Positions 8,613-16,946 of a stretch of 64,000 bases of DNA are shown piece by piece. The DNA is from Bosea sp. 29B. Lineage in GTDB: Bacteria > Pseudomonadota > Alphaproteobacteria > Rhizobiales > Beijerinckiaceae. Within the stretch, counting starts at the first letter, position 1. Each line of letters begins with the position of its first letter. The notes beneath the pieces were generated by a model. It did no database searches. It was not told where the DNA came from and saw nothing but the letters and a program-made list of their open reading frames with translations. The position numbers and the translations under genes were made by a program. The stretch is from positions 2,013,407-2,077,406 of the forward strand of contig NZ_LR733817.1 of the NCBI RefSeq assembly GCF_902506165.1, written 5' to 3'.

Positions 8613-9254
8613 ATGACCACGATCACCAGCACCGCCGATCTTGAAGAGGGCATGGCTGCCCTCGTCACGCTCGATCCCATCTGGGAACAGATCATCGCCC
8701 GGACTGGCATCCCACCGCTGCGTCGACGCGAGAGCGGATTCTTGAGCCTGGCCTCGATCATCGTCTCGCAGCAGCTCTCGGTGGCGAGCGCCCGCGCCGT
8801 CTGGGCGAGGGCCGAGAGCGTGCTTGCCCCCCTGACGTCGGAACGCGTCCTCGCTGCCAGCGACGAGGAGATGCGGCTATCGGGTCTGTCCCGACCGAAG
8901 CAGAAGACGCTGCGCGCCGTCGCCGCGGCGATCGCCGAGAACCGGCTCGATCTTGCAGCGCTGGAGACGGCAACACCGGAGTTCGTCCACGCGCATATGA
9001 CCGCCGTCTCCGGCATCGGCCCCTGGACGGCGGATGTCTACCTGCTGTTCTGCCTCGGCCATCGCGACGGCTTCGCCGCCGGCGACCTTGCGGTGCAGGA
9101 GGCGGCGAAAGTCGCCTTCAATCTGCCGGCACGGCCGAAACCTGCCGAGCTGGCCGCTCTGGCCGAGGCATGGCGGCCCTGGCGCGGCGTCGCCGCGCGG
9201 CTGCTCTGGGCCTATTATGCGATGTTGAAATCGCGCGAGGGCATCAACGCCTGA
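8613..9254 (+). CDS. DNA-3-methyladenine glycosylase II, AlkA-like
   Basis: A 213-residue HhH-GPD base-excision repair enzyme that should remove alkylated purines such as 3-methyladenine. The helix-hairpin-helix is AVSGIGPWTADVYLL (about residues 130-145), followed by the catalytic Asp in FAAGDLAVQEA. The Lys of bifunctional glycosylase/lyases is absent, so it should be monofunctional. It lacks the N-terminal AlkA domain of Escherichia coli and is close to the short Mag-type proteins. The start has no clear Shine-Dalgarno and lies just behind a structured repeat, so expression may be modest or leader-controlled. Confidence 0.88.
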   Translation: MTTITSTADLEEGMAALVTLDPIWEQIIARTGIPPLRRRESGFLSLASIIVSQQLSVASARAVWARAESVLAPLTSERVLAASDEEMRLSGLSRPKQKTLRAVAAAIAENRLDLAALETATPEFVHAHMTAVSGIGPWTADVYLLFCLGHRDGFAAGDLAVQEAAKVAFNLPARPKPAELAALAEAWRPWRGVAARLLWAYYAMLKSREGINA

Positions 9255-9258
9255 AGCG

Positions 9259-10056
9259 TCAGCCGCGTGCGATCTTCAGCGCCGTCTGCGCCGCATTGCG
9301 CAGGAAGCCCGTATCGCTCATCACCGTGACCAGCCGCGCACCGAGCGCGATGCCTTCCGCGGCGCGCTCGGCGCTCGCGGCATAGAAGGCGACCGGCTTC
9401 TTCACCGCATTCGCCCGGGCCACGATATGGCGCAGCGCGTCATCGACTTCCTTGGCCCCGGCATTGACGGAGGCTCCGCCCGACAGCGCAATCGAGAGAT
9501 CGGACGGGCCGACGAAGAGCGCGTCGATCCCCTCGAGCGCGAGGATGTCATCGACGATCGCCATCGCCTCACGGGTCTCGATCATCGCGAAGGTCAGCGA
9601 GAAATCGTTGGCTTGCTTGAGATAAGCGTTCTGGTCGAGGCCAGAGGCGCCGAGGCCGCCATAGCTGCCCCAGCTGCGCTCGCCGAGCGGCGGATACTTG
9701 GCATAGGCCGCGAGCCGGCGCGCATCCTCGATCGTGTTGATCATCGGCGCGATCACGCCGGAGGCGCCGGAATCGAACAGCTTCGAGACGTTCTGGAACT
9801 CGCCGACCGGAATGCGCGCCAGCGCCGGCTTGCCGGCAGCGTTGATCAGCGGGATCGCCCGGATCACCTCGGCAAGCGTGATCGGGCCGTGCTGCATGTC
9901 GAGCGTGACCGCGTCGAAACTTTCCTGCGCCAGGATCGCGGCGATGCTCGGATCCGGCAGCCCGCACCAGGCGGACAGCAGCGTCTCGCCCTTGGCGAGA
10001 CGATCGGCGAGCGAGGACAGCACGGTCGGCTTAGCGGCGGTCATGAGCGCATTCAT
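9259..10056 (-). CDS. HpcH/HpaI-type class II aldolase
   Basis: A 265-residue enzyme of the HpaI family, which cleaves 4-hydroxy-2-oxo acids to pyruvate or a related keto acid plus an aldehyde, with a divalent metal. The catalytic base is His56 in TLDMQHG; metal ligands are expected in MIETREA (Glu) and GPSDLS (Asp). Family identity is clear, but the true substrate (2,4-dihydroxyheptanedioate, 2-keto-3-deoxy-rhamnonate or similar) cannot be read from sequence. The neighbours give no catabolic context. It converges on the glycosylase gene with only 4 bases between the stops. Confidence 0.87.
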   Translation of the reverse strand: MNALMTAAKPTVLSSLADRLAKGETLLSAWCGLPDPSIAAILAQESFDAVTLDMQHGPITLAEVIRAIPLINAAGKPALARIPVGEFQNVSKLFDSGASGVIAPMINTIEDARRLAAYAKYPPLGERSWGSYGGLGASGLDQNAYLKQANDFSLTFAMIETREAMAIVDDILALEGIDALFVGPSDLSIALSGGASVNAGAKEVDDALRHIVARANAVKKPVAFYAASAERAAEGIALGARLVTVMSDTGFLRNAAQTALKIARG

Positions 10057-10200
10057 CCGGTTGCCCGCTCTTCACCACTGGCGGGTCCGGCGACCCTGGA
10101 CCGAACCGGCGGTGAAAGGCAAACGATGCGGCATGCACCATGCTCAAGGGAGCAATGCGGAGATGGCCACCTCAGAGTCCGTTTGGAAAGTCGCTCCGGC

Positions 10201-10289
10201 CGGTCGGCTGGCGGCGTTTTCGAGAACCGGAGCGCAGCGGACATTCGTCCGTGAGCACCGGAAGCGCAGAAAACGCCGCCAGACGGCCG
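10201..10289. repeat. REP-like palindromic element
   Basis: The arms at 10201-10221 and 10269-10289 are inverted copies agreeing at 19 of 21 bases, including the 14-base CTGGCGGCGTTTTC. The 47-base loop holds a further inverted pair, CGGAC/GTCCG. It lies between the end of the zeta inhibitor gene and the aldolase start and may act as terminator or be a dispersed palindromic repeat. Confidence 0.7.
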
Positions 10290-10315
10290 CCGGAGTAGAG
10301 TTTACAAATGGGCTC

Positions 10316-10639
10316 TCAGCGGCCGGCCTGGATCTCGTCGGCGGCCTTGATCAGGAGCTCGGTCATCGTCCGACGGATCTCATCGTCCGCGACCGCGACG
10401 CCGCCCGCGGCGAAATCGGCCTTGACCTTGCGCAGCACGTCGTCGTCGCCGGCTTCCTCGAAATCGGCGAGCACCACCGACTTGGCATAGGCATCGGCAT
10501 CGGCGCTGCTCTTGCCCAGCTTCTCGGCAGCCCACAGGCCGAGCAGCTTGTTGCGCCGGGCCGTCGCCTTGAAGCGCAGCTCCTCATCATGCGCGAACTT
10601 GTTCTCGTAGGCATCCTTGCGCTGGTCGAAGGTGGTCAT
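10316..10639 (-). CDS. DUF1476 protein, F1-ATPase inhibitor zeta subunit
   Basis: A 107-residue, highly charged, mostly helical protein of the alphaproteobacterial DUF1476 family. A Paracoccus denitrificans member is the zeta subunit that blocks ATP hydrolysis by F1-ATPase through its N-terminal region. Here the conserved start MTTFDQRKDAYENKFAHDEE is present and fixes ATG 10639; an upstream in-frame start would add 22 unlikely residues. It acts in the cytoplasm on F1. It is monocistronic, with palindromic elements on both sides. Confidence 0.9.
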   Translation of the reverse strand: MTTFDQRKDAYENKFAHDEELRFKATARRNKLLGLWAAEKLGKSSADADAYAKSVVLADFEEAGDDDVLRKVKADFAAGGVAVADDEIRRTMTELLIKAADEIQAGR

Positions 10640-11059
10640 GTGGTTCTTATCCTCTTCGGAGCGGCAATCTTGCTGCGGCGCGATATCAGCTTCGCCATAT
10701 AGCAATGTGATAGCGGTGCGGGCTAGAGCCGGATCAGGTCAGATTGAACCAAGCTGATCGGAACGGGCTCTGAGGCCCAGCTGTCCAACTTGATCCCGCA
10801 CGGTCAAATCCGACGTCGCGACCCCGCCTCAGGCGCTTTGTTGCGTTTGCAGCACGAAAGGCCCATATAGCGCGACGTGTGGCCGGCTCCTAGGGAGCAG
10901 GGCCCGCATGAACCAGCCGGACCGGCGCGCCAGGATCGAACTCGACAGAGCAACGAGATTGCGCGAGAGCGTGCTGAAAAGGGCCATGATCCCGCCGCGG
11001 GCAACCGCGACCAGAGAGAGGCCGACCCTTTGGATTTCCTCAAGCCACGGTATATCCCG
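10640..11059. other. Intergenic region upstream of purC
   Basis: About 420 bases without a supported gene. It contains the 47-bp palindrome at 10725-10771 and presumably promoters for the zeta inhibitor (minus) and purC (plus). A frame open upstream of purC shows no protein-like bias. No purine riboswitch is apparent. Confidence 0.4.
10725..10771. repeat. 47-bp palindromic intergenic element
   Basis: Bounded by AGAGCC and GGCTCT, with an inner pair ATCAG/CTGAT. The ends resemble the AGAGC...GCTCT ends of the larger structured repeats, but the body differs. It lies in the divergent region between the zeta inhibitor and purC. Confidence 0.5.
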
Positions 11060-11824
11060 ATGAACCGCCGCCGTCGCATTTACGAAGGCAAGGCGAAGGT
11101 CCTCTATGAGGGACCGGAGCCCGGAACGCTGATCCAGCATTTCAAGGACGACGCAACCGCCTTCAATGCCAAGAAGCACGAAGTGATCGACGGCAAGGGC
11201 GTGCTCAACAACCGCATCTCCGAGCACATCTTCAGCAATCTCAACGACATCGGCGTTCCCACGCATTTCATCCGCCGGCTGAACATGCGCGAGCAGCTGA
11301 TTCGCGAGGTCGAGATCATTCCGCTTGAGGTCGTGGTCCGCAATGTCGCGGCCGGCTCGCTTTCGACCAAGCTCGGCATCGAGGAAGGCACCCAGCTGCC
11401 GCGCTCGATCATCGAGTTCTATTACAAGAACGACGCGTTGGGCGATCCGATGGTCTCGGAAGAGCACATCACGGCCTTCGGTTGGGCAACGCCGCAGGAG
11501 ATCGACGACATCATGGCGCTTGCCATTCGCGTCAATGATTTCCTCTCCGGCCTCTTCCTCGGCGCCGGCATCCGTCTCGTCGACTTCAAGATCGAGTGCG
11601 GCCGGCTCTGGGAAGGCGACATGATGCGCATCGTCGTCGCCGACGAGATCAGCCCCGATTCCTGCCGGCTCTGGGACATCAGGTCGAAAGACAAGATGGA
11701 CAAGGATCGCTTCCGCCGCGACCTGGGTGGGTTGATCGAGGCCTATACCGAAGTGGCGCGCCGCCTCGGTATTCTCGGCGAGAACGAAAAGCCGGGCCCG
11801 GCGGGCCCCCGGCTGGTGCAGTAA
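11060..11824 (+). CDS. purC: SAICAR synthetase
   Basis: A 254-residue phosphoribosylaminoimidazole-succinocarboxamide synthase, joining CAIR and aspartate with ATP in purine synthesis. The N-terminus [19 protein letters not shown], the ATAFNAKK segment and the [11 protein letters not shown] and DFKIECG motifs are standard, and the length is normal. ATG 11060 precedes the conserved start; the frame open to 10877 lacks similarity. It is followed after 17 bases by a lipoprotein gene, and purS and purQ lie further on, so the locus looks like a purine operon with inserted genes. Confidence 0.96.
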   Translation: MNRRRRIYEGKAKVLYEGPEPGTLIQHFKDDATAFNAKKHEVIDGKGVLNNRISEHIFSNLNDIGVPTHFIRRLNMREQLIREVEIIPLEVVVRNVAAGSLSTKLGIEEGTQLPRSIIEFYYKNDALGDPMVSEEHITAFGWATPQEIDDIMALAIRVNDFLSGLFLGAGIRLVDFKIECGRLWEGDMMRIVVADEISPDSCRLWDIRSKDKMDKDRFRRDLGGLIEAYTEVARRLGILGENEKPGPAGPRLVQ

Positions 11825-11841
11825 TTGCCGCGCGTCGTGCT

Positions 11842-12420
11842 GTGAGCGTGACGGCTACCAAGTCTCTGACGACCGGACGGGGGCGCTTACGCTCCCGTTT
11901 GCGTTTCGGCGCGCTCGCGCTCGGCATTGTCCTAATCGCCGGCTGCGCCGATCATTTCGGGCCGGGCCTGGTCCAGCTCGCAGCCGGGCGCGGCTGGGAA
12001 CCGCTGCCGATCCAGAACTGGGTCGTCAACGACGGCATCAATCCGAAAGCGATGGTCTTCTGCACGCCGCAGGACTGCCAACGGCCGGGCGTCGCCGCGC
12101 TCTTGAGCTTCGAAGGCAGCGAAGCCGCGGACATGGCGCGGACGCTTGCGCTCAACCCGGCGCGGCTGGCACGCGAGTTCTCCAAGCGCCCGAAGGCGAA
12201 GCAGGCCGAGAAGCCGAAGAGCACAACCACTGTCTCGCGCTTCAAGCAGGACGGCACCGACGGCATCCTCGTCGAGATCCGCGCCAAGGACGGCGGCCGT
12301 CTGGCTGCGACCGCGATCCTCTACGCGCGCAAGGACACCACGCTATCCATGGCGATCGCCGTGACCGATGATTCGCAGGCCGCACAGGACTTCGCCCGCG
12401 CTACCTGGGCAAGCCGCTGA
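11842..12420 (+). CDS. Predicted lipoprotein, unknown function
   Basis: A 192-residue protein with a basic N-terminus, a hydrophobic stretch and a lipobox (VLIAGC, Cys35), predicting export and lipid anchoring. The mature part contains FCTPQDCQRPGVAALLSF and a basic stretch near 110-125. The general layout is shared with the second lipoprotein of this locus (13222-13809): a Cys-x(n)-Cys phrase followed by AALLSF/VVYARL-like strands. GTG 11842 was taken as the start; GTG 11848 is equally possible. Its place between purC and purS suggests co-transcription but no purine role is implied. Confidence 0.7.
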   Translation: MSVTATKSLTTGRGRLRSRLRFGALALGIVLIAGCADHFGPGLVQLAAGRGWEPLPIQNWVVNDGINPKAMVFCTPQDCQRPGVAALLSFEGSEAADMARTLALNPARLAREFSKRPKAKQAEKPKSTTTVSRFKQDGTDGILVEIRAKDGGRLAATAILYARKDTTLSMAIAVTDDSQAAQDFARATWASR

Positions 12421-12453
12421 CATCATCGGTAGACCGGCAGGCAGGAGGCCTCG

Positions 12454-12894
12454 ATGGGCGACAAGCCGCAACTCGACCCGCAACTCGTCCAGGATTTCGT
12501 CAGGGCCGCGCATGGCAATCTCGACAGGGTCACGGCGCTCGTCGCCGAGCATCCGACCGTGGTGAACGCAGTCTGGGACTGGGGCGGCGGCGATTGGGAG
12601 AGCGGGCTCGGCGCAGCCGCCCATACCGGGCGACGCGAGATCGCCGAGTTCCTGCTGGCGCGGGGCGCGCGGATGGACGTCTTCGCAGCGGCGATGCTCG
12701 GCCATCTCGACCTCGTTCGCGCCCATCTCGCCGCGATGCCGACCGCCCTGGATGCGCCCGGCCCGCACGGCATCCCGCTGATCACGCATGCCAGGATGGG
12801 CGGTGACTTGGCGAAGCCCGTGCTCGACCATCTGCAGGGTCTGCTGGACGGCCGCGTCACTGCCGCACCCGCGCTCGACGCGACAAAGAGTTGA
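12454..12894 (+). CDS. Ankyrin repeat-like protein
   Basis: A 146-residue soluble protein with two to three ankyrin-type helix pairs, for example FVRAAHGNLDRVTALVAEHP and AAHTGRREIAEFLLARGARM. AGGAGG lies at good distance from ATG 12454. Such short single-domain proteins normally bind partners; none is suggested by sequence. It lies between a lipoprotein gene and purS in the same direction. Confidence 0.75.
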   Translation: MGDKPQLDPQLVQDFVRAAHGNLDRVTALVAEHPTVVNAVWDWGGGDWESGLGAAAHTGRREIAEFLLARGARMDVFAAAMLGHLDLVRAHLAAMPTALDAPGPHGIPLITHARMGGDLAKPVLDHLQGLLDGRVTAAPALDATKS

Positions 12895-12947
12895 GCCCTC
12901 GCCGATTCACCGCTAAGGCACCCCCACAATCCCGCCCGGAGATCACG

Positions 12948-13190
12948 ATGAAAGCCCGCGTCACCGTCACCCTCAAGACCGGCGTGCTCGACCCGCAGGG
13001 CAAGGCGATCGAGGGCGCGCTGAAATCGCTCGGTATCGATGGCGTCGGCTCGGTCCGCCAGGGCAAGGTCTTCGACATCGAGCTCGACGGCGCCGACAAG
13101 GCCGCAGCCGAGGCCGCCCTCAAAGCCGCCTGCGAGAAGCTCCTCGCCAACACCGTCATCGAGAACTACCGCGTCGAGCTGGTCGGCTGA
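12948..13190 (+). CDS. purS: FGAM synthase subunit PurS
   Basis: An 80-residue protein that forms the small subunit of the three-part formylglycinamidine synthase (PurS-PurQ-PurL). The conserved N-terminus MKARVTVTLKTGVLDPQGKA and the C-terminal NTVIENYRVE are clear. GGAG precedes the ATG. PurQ is encoded 630 bases downstream after an inserted lipoprotein gene; PurL is not in the window. Confidence 0.95.
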   Translation: MKARVTVTLKTGVLDPQGKAIEGALKSLGIDGVGSVRQGKVFDIELDGADKAAAEAALKAACEKLLANTVIENYRVELVG

Positions 13191-13221
13191 CCGTCCGCTT
13201 CCATCGAGAAACCCGTCGACC

Positions 13222-13809
13222 ATGCTCAAGATCGGCCTCGCTGCCCTGCTCGCGCTCACCCTGGGCGCCTGCCAGACGACTGCCACCAAGCCGCGGCGCC
13301 TGGCCGAAGGAGAGTTCGACACACCGATCAAGGCTGGCGAAACCCGGCTCCGCCTCCAGAACTTCGATCGCGAGAAATGGCAGAGCCGCGGCCTCGACAC
13401 ACTGAGCGCGGCACGCACCGCCTTCGTGTGCCGGCCATTGGCCTGCCCGGCCCCCTCATGGGTGGTATACGCTCGCCTCAACAGCCCGACACGCAAACCC
13501 GACCCGCAGGCGCTCCTCGATCTGGCGCAGCGCGTTGCCGACAAGGCGGCACAGGAGGGCGCAACCATCACGGCTCAGCCGCGCACCGGAACCACCAAGG
13601 GCTTCCCTTCCTTCAGCTTCGCCTACACCAAACAGCGTGACGGCAAGACGGAGTTCGGCAGCTCGACCTCGGTATTTGCCGGCTCGCTTGCCTTCAACAT
13701 CCTGTCGGTCTCGCAGAACGAGGCGGCCACCGGCCGCCATCTCGACGAGTTCCTCAGAGCGGTCGAGATCGTCGATGGCGGTCCGCGCCGTAACGCCAGC
13801 CGTCGATAG
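13222..13809 (+). CDS. Predicted lipoprotein, unknown function
   Basis: A 195-residue protein with a signal peptide ending in a lipobox (LTLGAC, Cys17), so likely lipid-anchored in the envelope. The mature protein contains FVCRPLACPAPSWVVYARL and a C-terminal region ending in basic residues. No domain is recognised. It lies between purS and purQ in the same direction with short gaps, so it is probably co-transcribed with them. It may be distantly related to the lipoprotein at 11842, from the shared layout only. Confidence 0.7.
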   Translation: MLKIGLAALLALTLGACQTTATKPRRLAEGEFDTPIKAGETRLRLQNFDREKWQSRGLDTLSAARTAFVCRPLACPAPSWVVYARLNSPTRKPDPQALLDLAQRVADKAAQEGATITAQPRTGTTKGFPSFSFAYTKQRDGKTEFGSSTSVFAGSLAFNILSVSQNEAATGRHLDEFLRAVEIVDGGPRRNASRR

Positions 13810-13823
13810 GAAAGGGCCATCCC

Positions 13824-14519
13824 ATGCGCGCCGCCGTCATCACCTTCCCCGGCTCGAATCGCGACGGCGACGTCGCCAAGGCCCTGCGCCAGGCGGGCGC
13901 CACGGTCGACCATGTCTGGCATAGCGACCATGAGCTGCCGGCCGGGACCGACCTCGTCGTCCTGCCCGGCGGCTTCTCCTATGGCGATTATCTGCGCTGC
14001 GGCGCCATCGCCGGGCGCGCCCACATCATGGACGCGACGCGGGCCCATGCGGCGCGCGGCGGCCTCGTGCTCGGCATCTGCAACGGCTTCCAGATCGCCT
14101 GTGAGGCCGGTCTGCTGCCGGGCGTGCTGGCCCGCAACGCCGATCTGAAATTCGTCTGCAAGCGCCAGCACCTCAAGGTCGAGCGCAACGACACCGCCTT
14201 CACCTCGGCCTATGCCAAGGGCCAGACGATCGATGTCTGCATCGCCCATGGCGAGGGCAACTATATCTGCGATCCCGAGACGCTGGCCCGGCTCGAAGGC
14301 GAGGGGCTCGTCGCCTTCCGTTACTCCGATGCTGAAGGCAACGTCACGACGACCGCCAATCCGAACGGCTCCCTCAACGGCATCGCCGGCATCTATTCGC
14401 CCGGCCGCAATGTGCTCGGCCTGATGCCGCATCCGGAGAACCTGATCGACGGCCTCGTCGGCGGCACCGACGGTCGCGGCATGTTCGAAAGCCTGGTCGG
14501 CGGCAAGAAGGCGGCGTGA
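13824..14519 (+). CDS. purQ: FGAM synthase glutaminase subunit PurQ
   Basis: A 231-residue class I glutamine amidotransferase that supplies ammonia for formylglycinamidine synthesis. The nucleophile is Cys86 in LVLGICNGFQIA, and the His-Glu pair is in LMPHPEN near the C-terminus. The N-terminal MRAAVITFPGSNRDGD is typical. Works with PurS (upstream) and PurL (elsewhere). AGGAAAGG precedes the ATG. It converges with ccmG. Confidence 0.96.
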   Translation: MRAAVITFPGSNRDGDVAKALRQAGATVDHVWHSDHELPAGTDLVVLPGGFSYGDYLRCGAIAGRAHIMDATRAHAARGGLVLGICNGFQIACEAGLLPGVLARNADLKFVCKRQHLKVERNDTAFTSAYAKGQTIDVCIAHGEGNYICDPETLARLEGEGLVAFRYSDAEGNVTTTANPNGSLNGIAGIYSPGRNVLGLMPHPENLIDGLVGGTDGRGMFESLVGGKKAA

Positions 14520-14530
14520 CAAAGAGCGTC

Positions 14531-14564
14531 ATTCTCGGGCGGAGCGAAGCGCAGACCCGAGAAT
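14531..14564. terminator. Hairpin between convergent purQ and ccmG
   Basis: The arms ATTCTCGGG and CCCGAGAAT enclose a 16-base loop. It is a candidate terminator or palindromic repeat; there is no strong T run. A comparable hairpin (GTCATTCCG-type) lies between another convergent pair at 38744. Confidence 0.5.
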
Positions 14565-14636
14565 CTCATCCCGGAAAAGGCGCCCTCTTCTCCTGAGATG
14601 GTCGGGCCTGACCCGACCATGACGCGCTCATGCGCG

Positions 14637-15233
14637 TCACTTCACCAGCGCCGCCGCCTTCGCCAGCATGCGTGACGCCGCCTGCCCGTCGAGCGGGCCG
14701 ACATGCTTGTCGAGAATGCGCCCGTCCGGCCCGATCAGGAAGGTCTCGGGTACGCCGTAGACGCCCCAGTCGATCGCGGCGCGGCCGGCACGATCGGCAC
14801 CGACAGCAGAATAGGGATTGCCGAGCGCGCCGAGGAAGCGGCGGGCGTTCTCGGCCTCGTCCTTGTAGTTGAAGCCGACAAGCTGGACCTTGCCCTGCTT
14901 CACCGCGGCCGAATCAGCCATGGCGACGAGGAAGGGATGCTCGACCCGGCAGGGCGCGCACCAGCTGGCGAAGACGTTGACGATCGTCGCCTTGCCTTTC
15001 GCCAGATCGGCCATGCCGAAGCTGGGAACCGGCTGGCCGTCGCGCTGCAAGCCTTCGAGCGGCGCCAATGTGACCGCCGGAGCCATCTTGCCGATCAGGG
15101 CCGAGGGCACCTTGCTGGCATCCCCCGAGAACAGCCCCTTGGCGAACACCGCCGCCAAAGCCGCGAACATCAGCAGCGGCATCGCATAAAGCCAAGGCGA
15201 ACGTCGCGGCGGTGAAACGGACGCTTCGCTCAT
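14637..15233 (-). CDS. ccmG: Cytochrome c maturation thiol-disulfide protein CcmG/DsbE
   Basis: A 198-residue periplasmic thioredoxin anchored by a transmembrane segment at about 14-33. The redox site is Cys92-Ala-Pro-Cys95 in FASWCAPC. It reduces apocytochrome c (directly or through CcmH) before haem attachment. Length and motifs are normal. The ATG overlaps the ccmD stop (ATGA), so it is translated from the ccmCD transcript. Confidence 0.94.
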   Translation of the reverse strand: MSEASVSPPRRSPWLYAMPLLMFAALAAVFAKGLFSGDASKVPSALIGKMAPAVTLAPLEGLQRDGQPVPSFGMADLAKGKATIVNVFASWCAPCRVEHPFLVAMADSAAVKQGKVQLVGFNYKDEAENARRFLGALGNPYSAVGADRAGRAAIDWGVYGVPETFLIGPDGRILDKHVGPLDGQAASRMLAKAAALVK

Positions 15234-15403
15234 GACGACGCTCCGCCACGACGGCCGGCGCCGCGCTCTTCCAGCGCCGCGAGTGCGCGCCTCTGCGCGC
15301 GCCGATCGAGCAGGATCGCTGCCGCGAGACCGCCGAGGATCACAGCCGCCGCCAGATAGGCGGCAAGGATGAAGCCGGCATGGGGTCCGAGCAGATCCAT
15401 CAT
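15230..15403 (-). CDS. ccmD: Haem exporter protein CcmD
   Basis: A 57-residue single-span membrane protein. Its N-terminus MMDLLGPHAGFILAAYLAAA is typical, followed by a basic cytoplasmic tail (DRRAQRRALAAL). CcmD joins the CcmABC complex and helps release holo-CcmE. Both ends overlap neighbours by ATGA, as usual in this operon. Confidence 0.93.
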   Translation of the reverse strand: MMDLLGPHAGFILAAYLAAAVILGGLAAAILLDRRAQRRALAALEERGAGRRGGASS

Positions 15404-16158
15404 TGCGCCGCCTGGAGCGAGAGCCGGTCGAGCCGCTCGGCCTCGAAGATCGTCAGCGTCCGGACCCGCCGGCGCAGAATCTCGGCCTGCATCGCGGCGC
15501 AATGCAGCGCCAGCGCCAGCAGCGTGAAGCCGACAGCGGTGATCACCAGCGGCCAGAGCATCGAGGAATGGATGGTCGGCCCGCCCAGCCGCAGCACCGA
15601 GGCCGGCTGGTGCAGGGTGCTCCACCAGTCGACCGAGAACTTGATGATCGGGATGTTGACGCAGCCGACCAGCGTCAGGATCGCGACGGCCCGGCCGGCC
15701 CGCGAGGGCTCGTCGATGGCGCGGCGCAGTGCGATCAGGCCGAGATAGAGCAGGAACAGCACCAGCATCGAGGTCAGGCGCGCATCCCAGACCCAGTAGG
15801 TACCCCACATCGGCTTGCCCCAGAACGAGCCGGTGAGCAGGCAGATCAGCGCGAAGCAGGCGCCGATCGGCGCCGCCGCCTGCTGGGCGACATCGGCGAG
15901 CGGATGGCGCCAGACCAGGACGCCAAGCGCCGACAGCGTCATCATCGAATAGAACATCAGCGCCAGCCAGGCGGCCGGCACATGGATGTACATGATCCGA
16001 ATCGTCTCACCCTGCTGGTAGTCGGACGGGGCGACGAACCAGACGAGATAGAAGCCGATCGCGAGCAGCAGCGCCGCAGCCCCCGCGAGCCAGGGCAACA
16101 AGACGCTCGACAGGCGCATGAAGCGCGCCGGGTTGGCCAGTTCGGTAAGGCTCGCCAT
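15400..16158 (-). CDS. ccmC: Haem exporter protein CcmC
   Basis: A 252-residue integral membrane protein with six predicted spans. It presents haem to CcmE through its WWD-type periplasmic segment, here WGTYWVWDARLTS, flanked by conserved His residues (VPAAWL upstream with IHVP; IHSS downstream). ATG 16158 (MASLTELANPARFM) was chosen; the frame runs further upstream with unlikely sequence. In most relatives ccmC follows ccmB directly; here two small genes separate them. Confidence 0.94.
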   Translation of the reverse strand: MASLTELANPARFMRLSSVLLPWLAGAAALLLAIGFYLVWFVAPSDYQQGETIRIMYIHVPAAWLALMFYSMMTLSALGVLVWRHPLADVAQQAAAPIGACFALICLLTGSFWGKPMWGTYWVWDARLTSMLVLFLLYLGLIALRRAIDEPSRAGRAVAILTLVGCVNIPIIKFSVDWWSTLHQPASVLRLGGPTIHSSMLWPLVITAVGFTLLALALHCAAMQAEILRRRVRTLTIFEAERLDRLSLQAAQ

Positions 16159-16266
16159 GAAGTGGTGGCCGACTCTGCTCTTCTTTCGACCAGAGAGCAT
16201 GTAGCAATCGCCGGCCCGGCTCACAATCGATGAGCCGTCCCTGCGACGATGAGGCCGCCCGCCGCG

Positions 16267-16509
16267 CTAGTCTTTCTCGGGAGCGCTCTCTGCCTCACGC
16301 TCGTCGCCATCGAGAACGCCAAAACTACCGGAACGCGCGCCTTCGGCGGCGACGGCAAACCCCTCAGCCTGCAGGCCTCGGCGCAGCAGCTCGCGCACCG
16401 CAGCCGCACGGCTCGGCATGCGCTTGTCGAAGCGCCAGTTCTCGACGGCGCGGAGTTCATCCGCGCTCAGCATGATCTGCAGCCGTTCGCCGCGTTCCAG
16501 ATCCGACAT
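16267..16509 (-). CDS. Small ribbon-helix-helix-like protein
   Basis: An 80-residue protein. Residues about 10-45 (LQIMLSADELRAVENW, then RMPSRAAAVRELLRRGL) match the strand-helix-helix pattern of RHH DNA-binding proteins; the C-terminus is acidic and probably disordered. No toxin-like partner is adjacent. It lies upstream of ccmC in the same direction, with 108 bases between, and interrupts the usual ccmB-ccmC order. The inverted repeat just upstream (16533-16569) could be its operator. Function unknown. Confidence 0.7.
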   Translation of the reverse strand: MSDLERGERLQIMLSADELRAVENWRFDKRMPSRAAAVRELLRRGLQAEGFAVAAEGARSGSFGVLDGDEREAESAPEKD

Positions 16510-16532
16510 GGCGCGCTCCCCATCGCGCTAAA

Positions 16533-16569
16533 AATGAGTAAGTGATGATATAGACGCAAGCGACTCATT
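16533..16569. promoter_or_regulatory. Inverted repeat, candidate operator of the RHH-like gene
   Basis: AATGAGT (16533-16539) and its complement ACTCATT (16563-16569) are 23 bases apart, just upstream of the RHH-like start. RHH proteins commonly autoregulate through such sites. Seen as sequence; function inferred. Confidence 0.35.
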
Positions 16570-16714
16570 CGCAAGGGGAGGCGTAACCCGCGGTACCTTA
16601 GCGTCATGCCACGTAAACGCTTTCGGCGTAAGTTGCTAACTATTTGATGTTATTCAACTTTTTATTTGATTCCCACACAGCTTTCGGCTAACCCTCAGCG
16701 CAGGAGGGATTGTC

Positions 16715-16936
16715 ATGCTCATCACGCTTTCCGATCCCATGCGGCGCGCCATCGAAACGACGCTGCGTTCGAAGGCCGGTGAATCGCGGATCGTCAACGT
16801 CTTCGGCGTGGCCGAAGAGGTGCAGCTCCGCTTCATCGACGACAATGTCGCGCTCGAGGATATCGCTGCCGTCGTCGCGCATCTCGCAGCACAATCTGGC
16901 TGCGCGCTGGAACTCGACCGGGGTAACTTCTCTTAG
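16715..16936 (+). CDS. Small hypothetical protein
   Basis: A 73-residue protein of unknown function, preceded by a good AGGAGG. It is mildly acidic and has no signal or membrane segment; the sequence RIVNVFGVAEEVQLRFIDDN suggests a short alpha/beta fold. It is opposite in direction to the flanking ccm genes and ends 11 bases before the ccmB stop, so its presence forces ccmCDG to use a promoter separate from ccmAB. The AT-rich stretch at 16610-16680 is a plausible promoter region. Confidence 0.6.
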   Translation: MLITLSDPMRRAIETTLRSKAGESRIVNVFGVAEEVQLRFIDDNVALEDIAAVVAHLAAQSGCALELDRGNFS

Positions 16937-16946
16937 GTCGGAGTTG

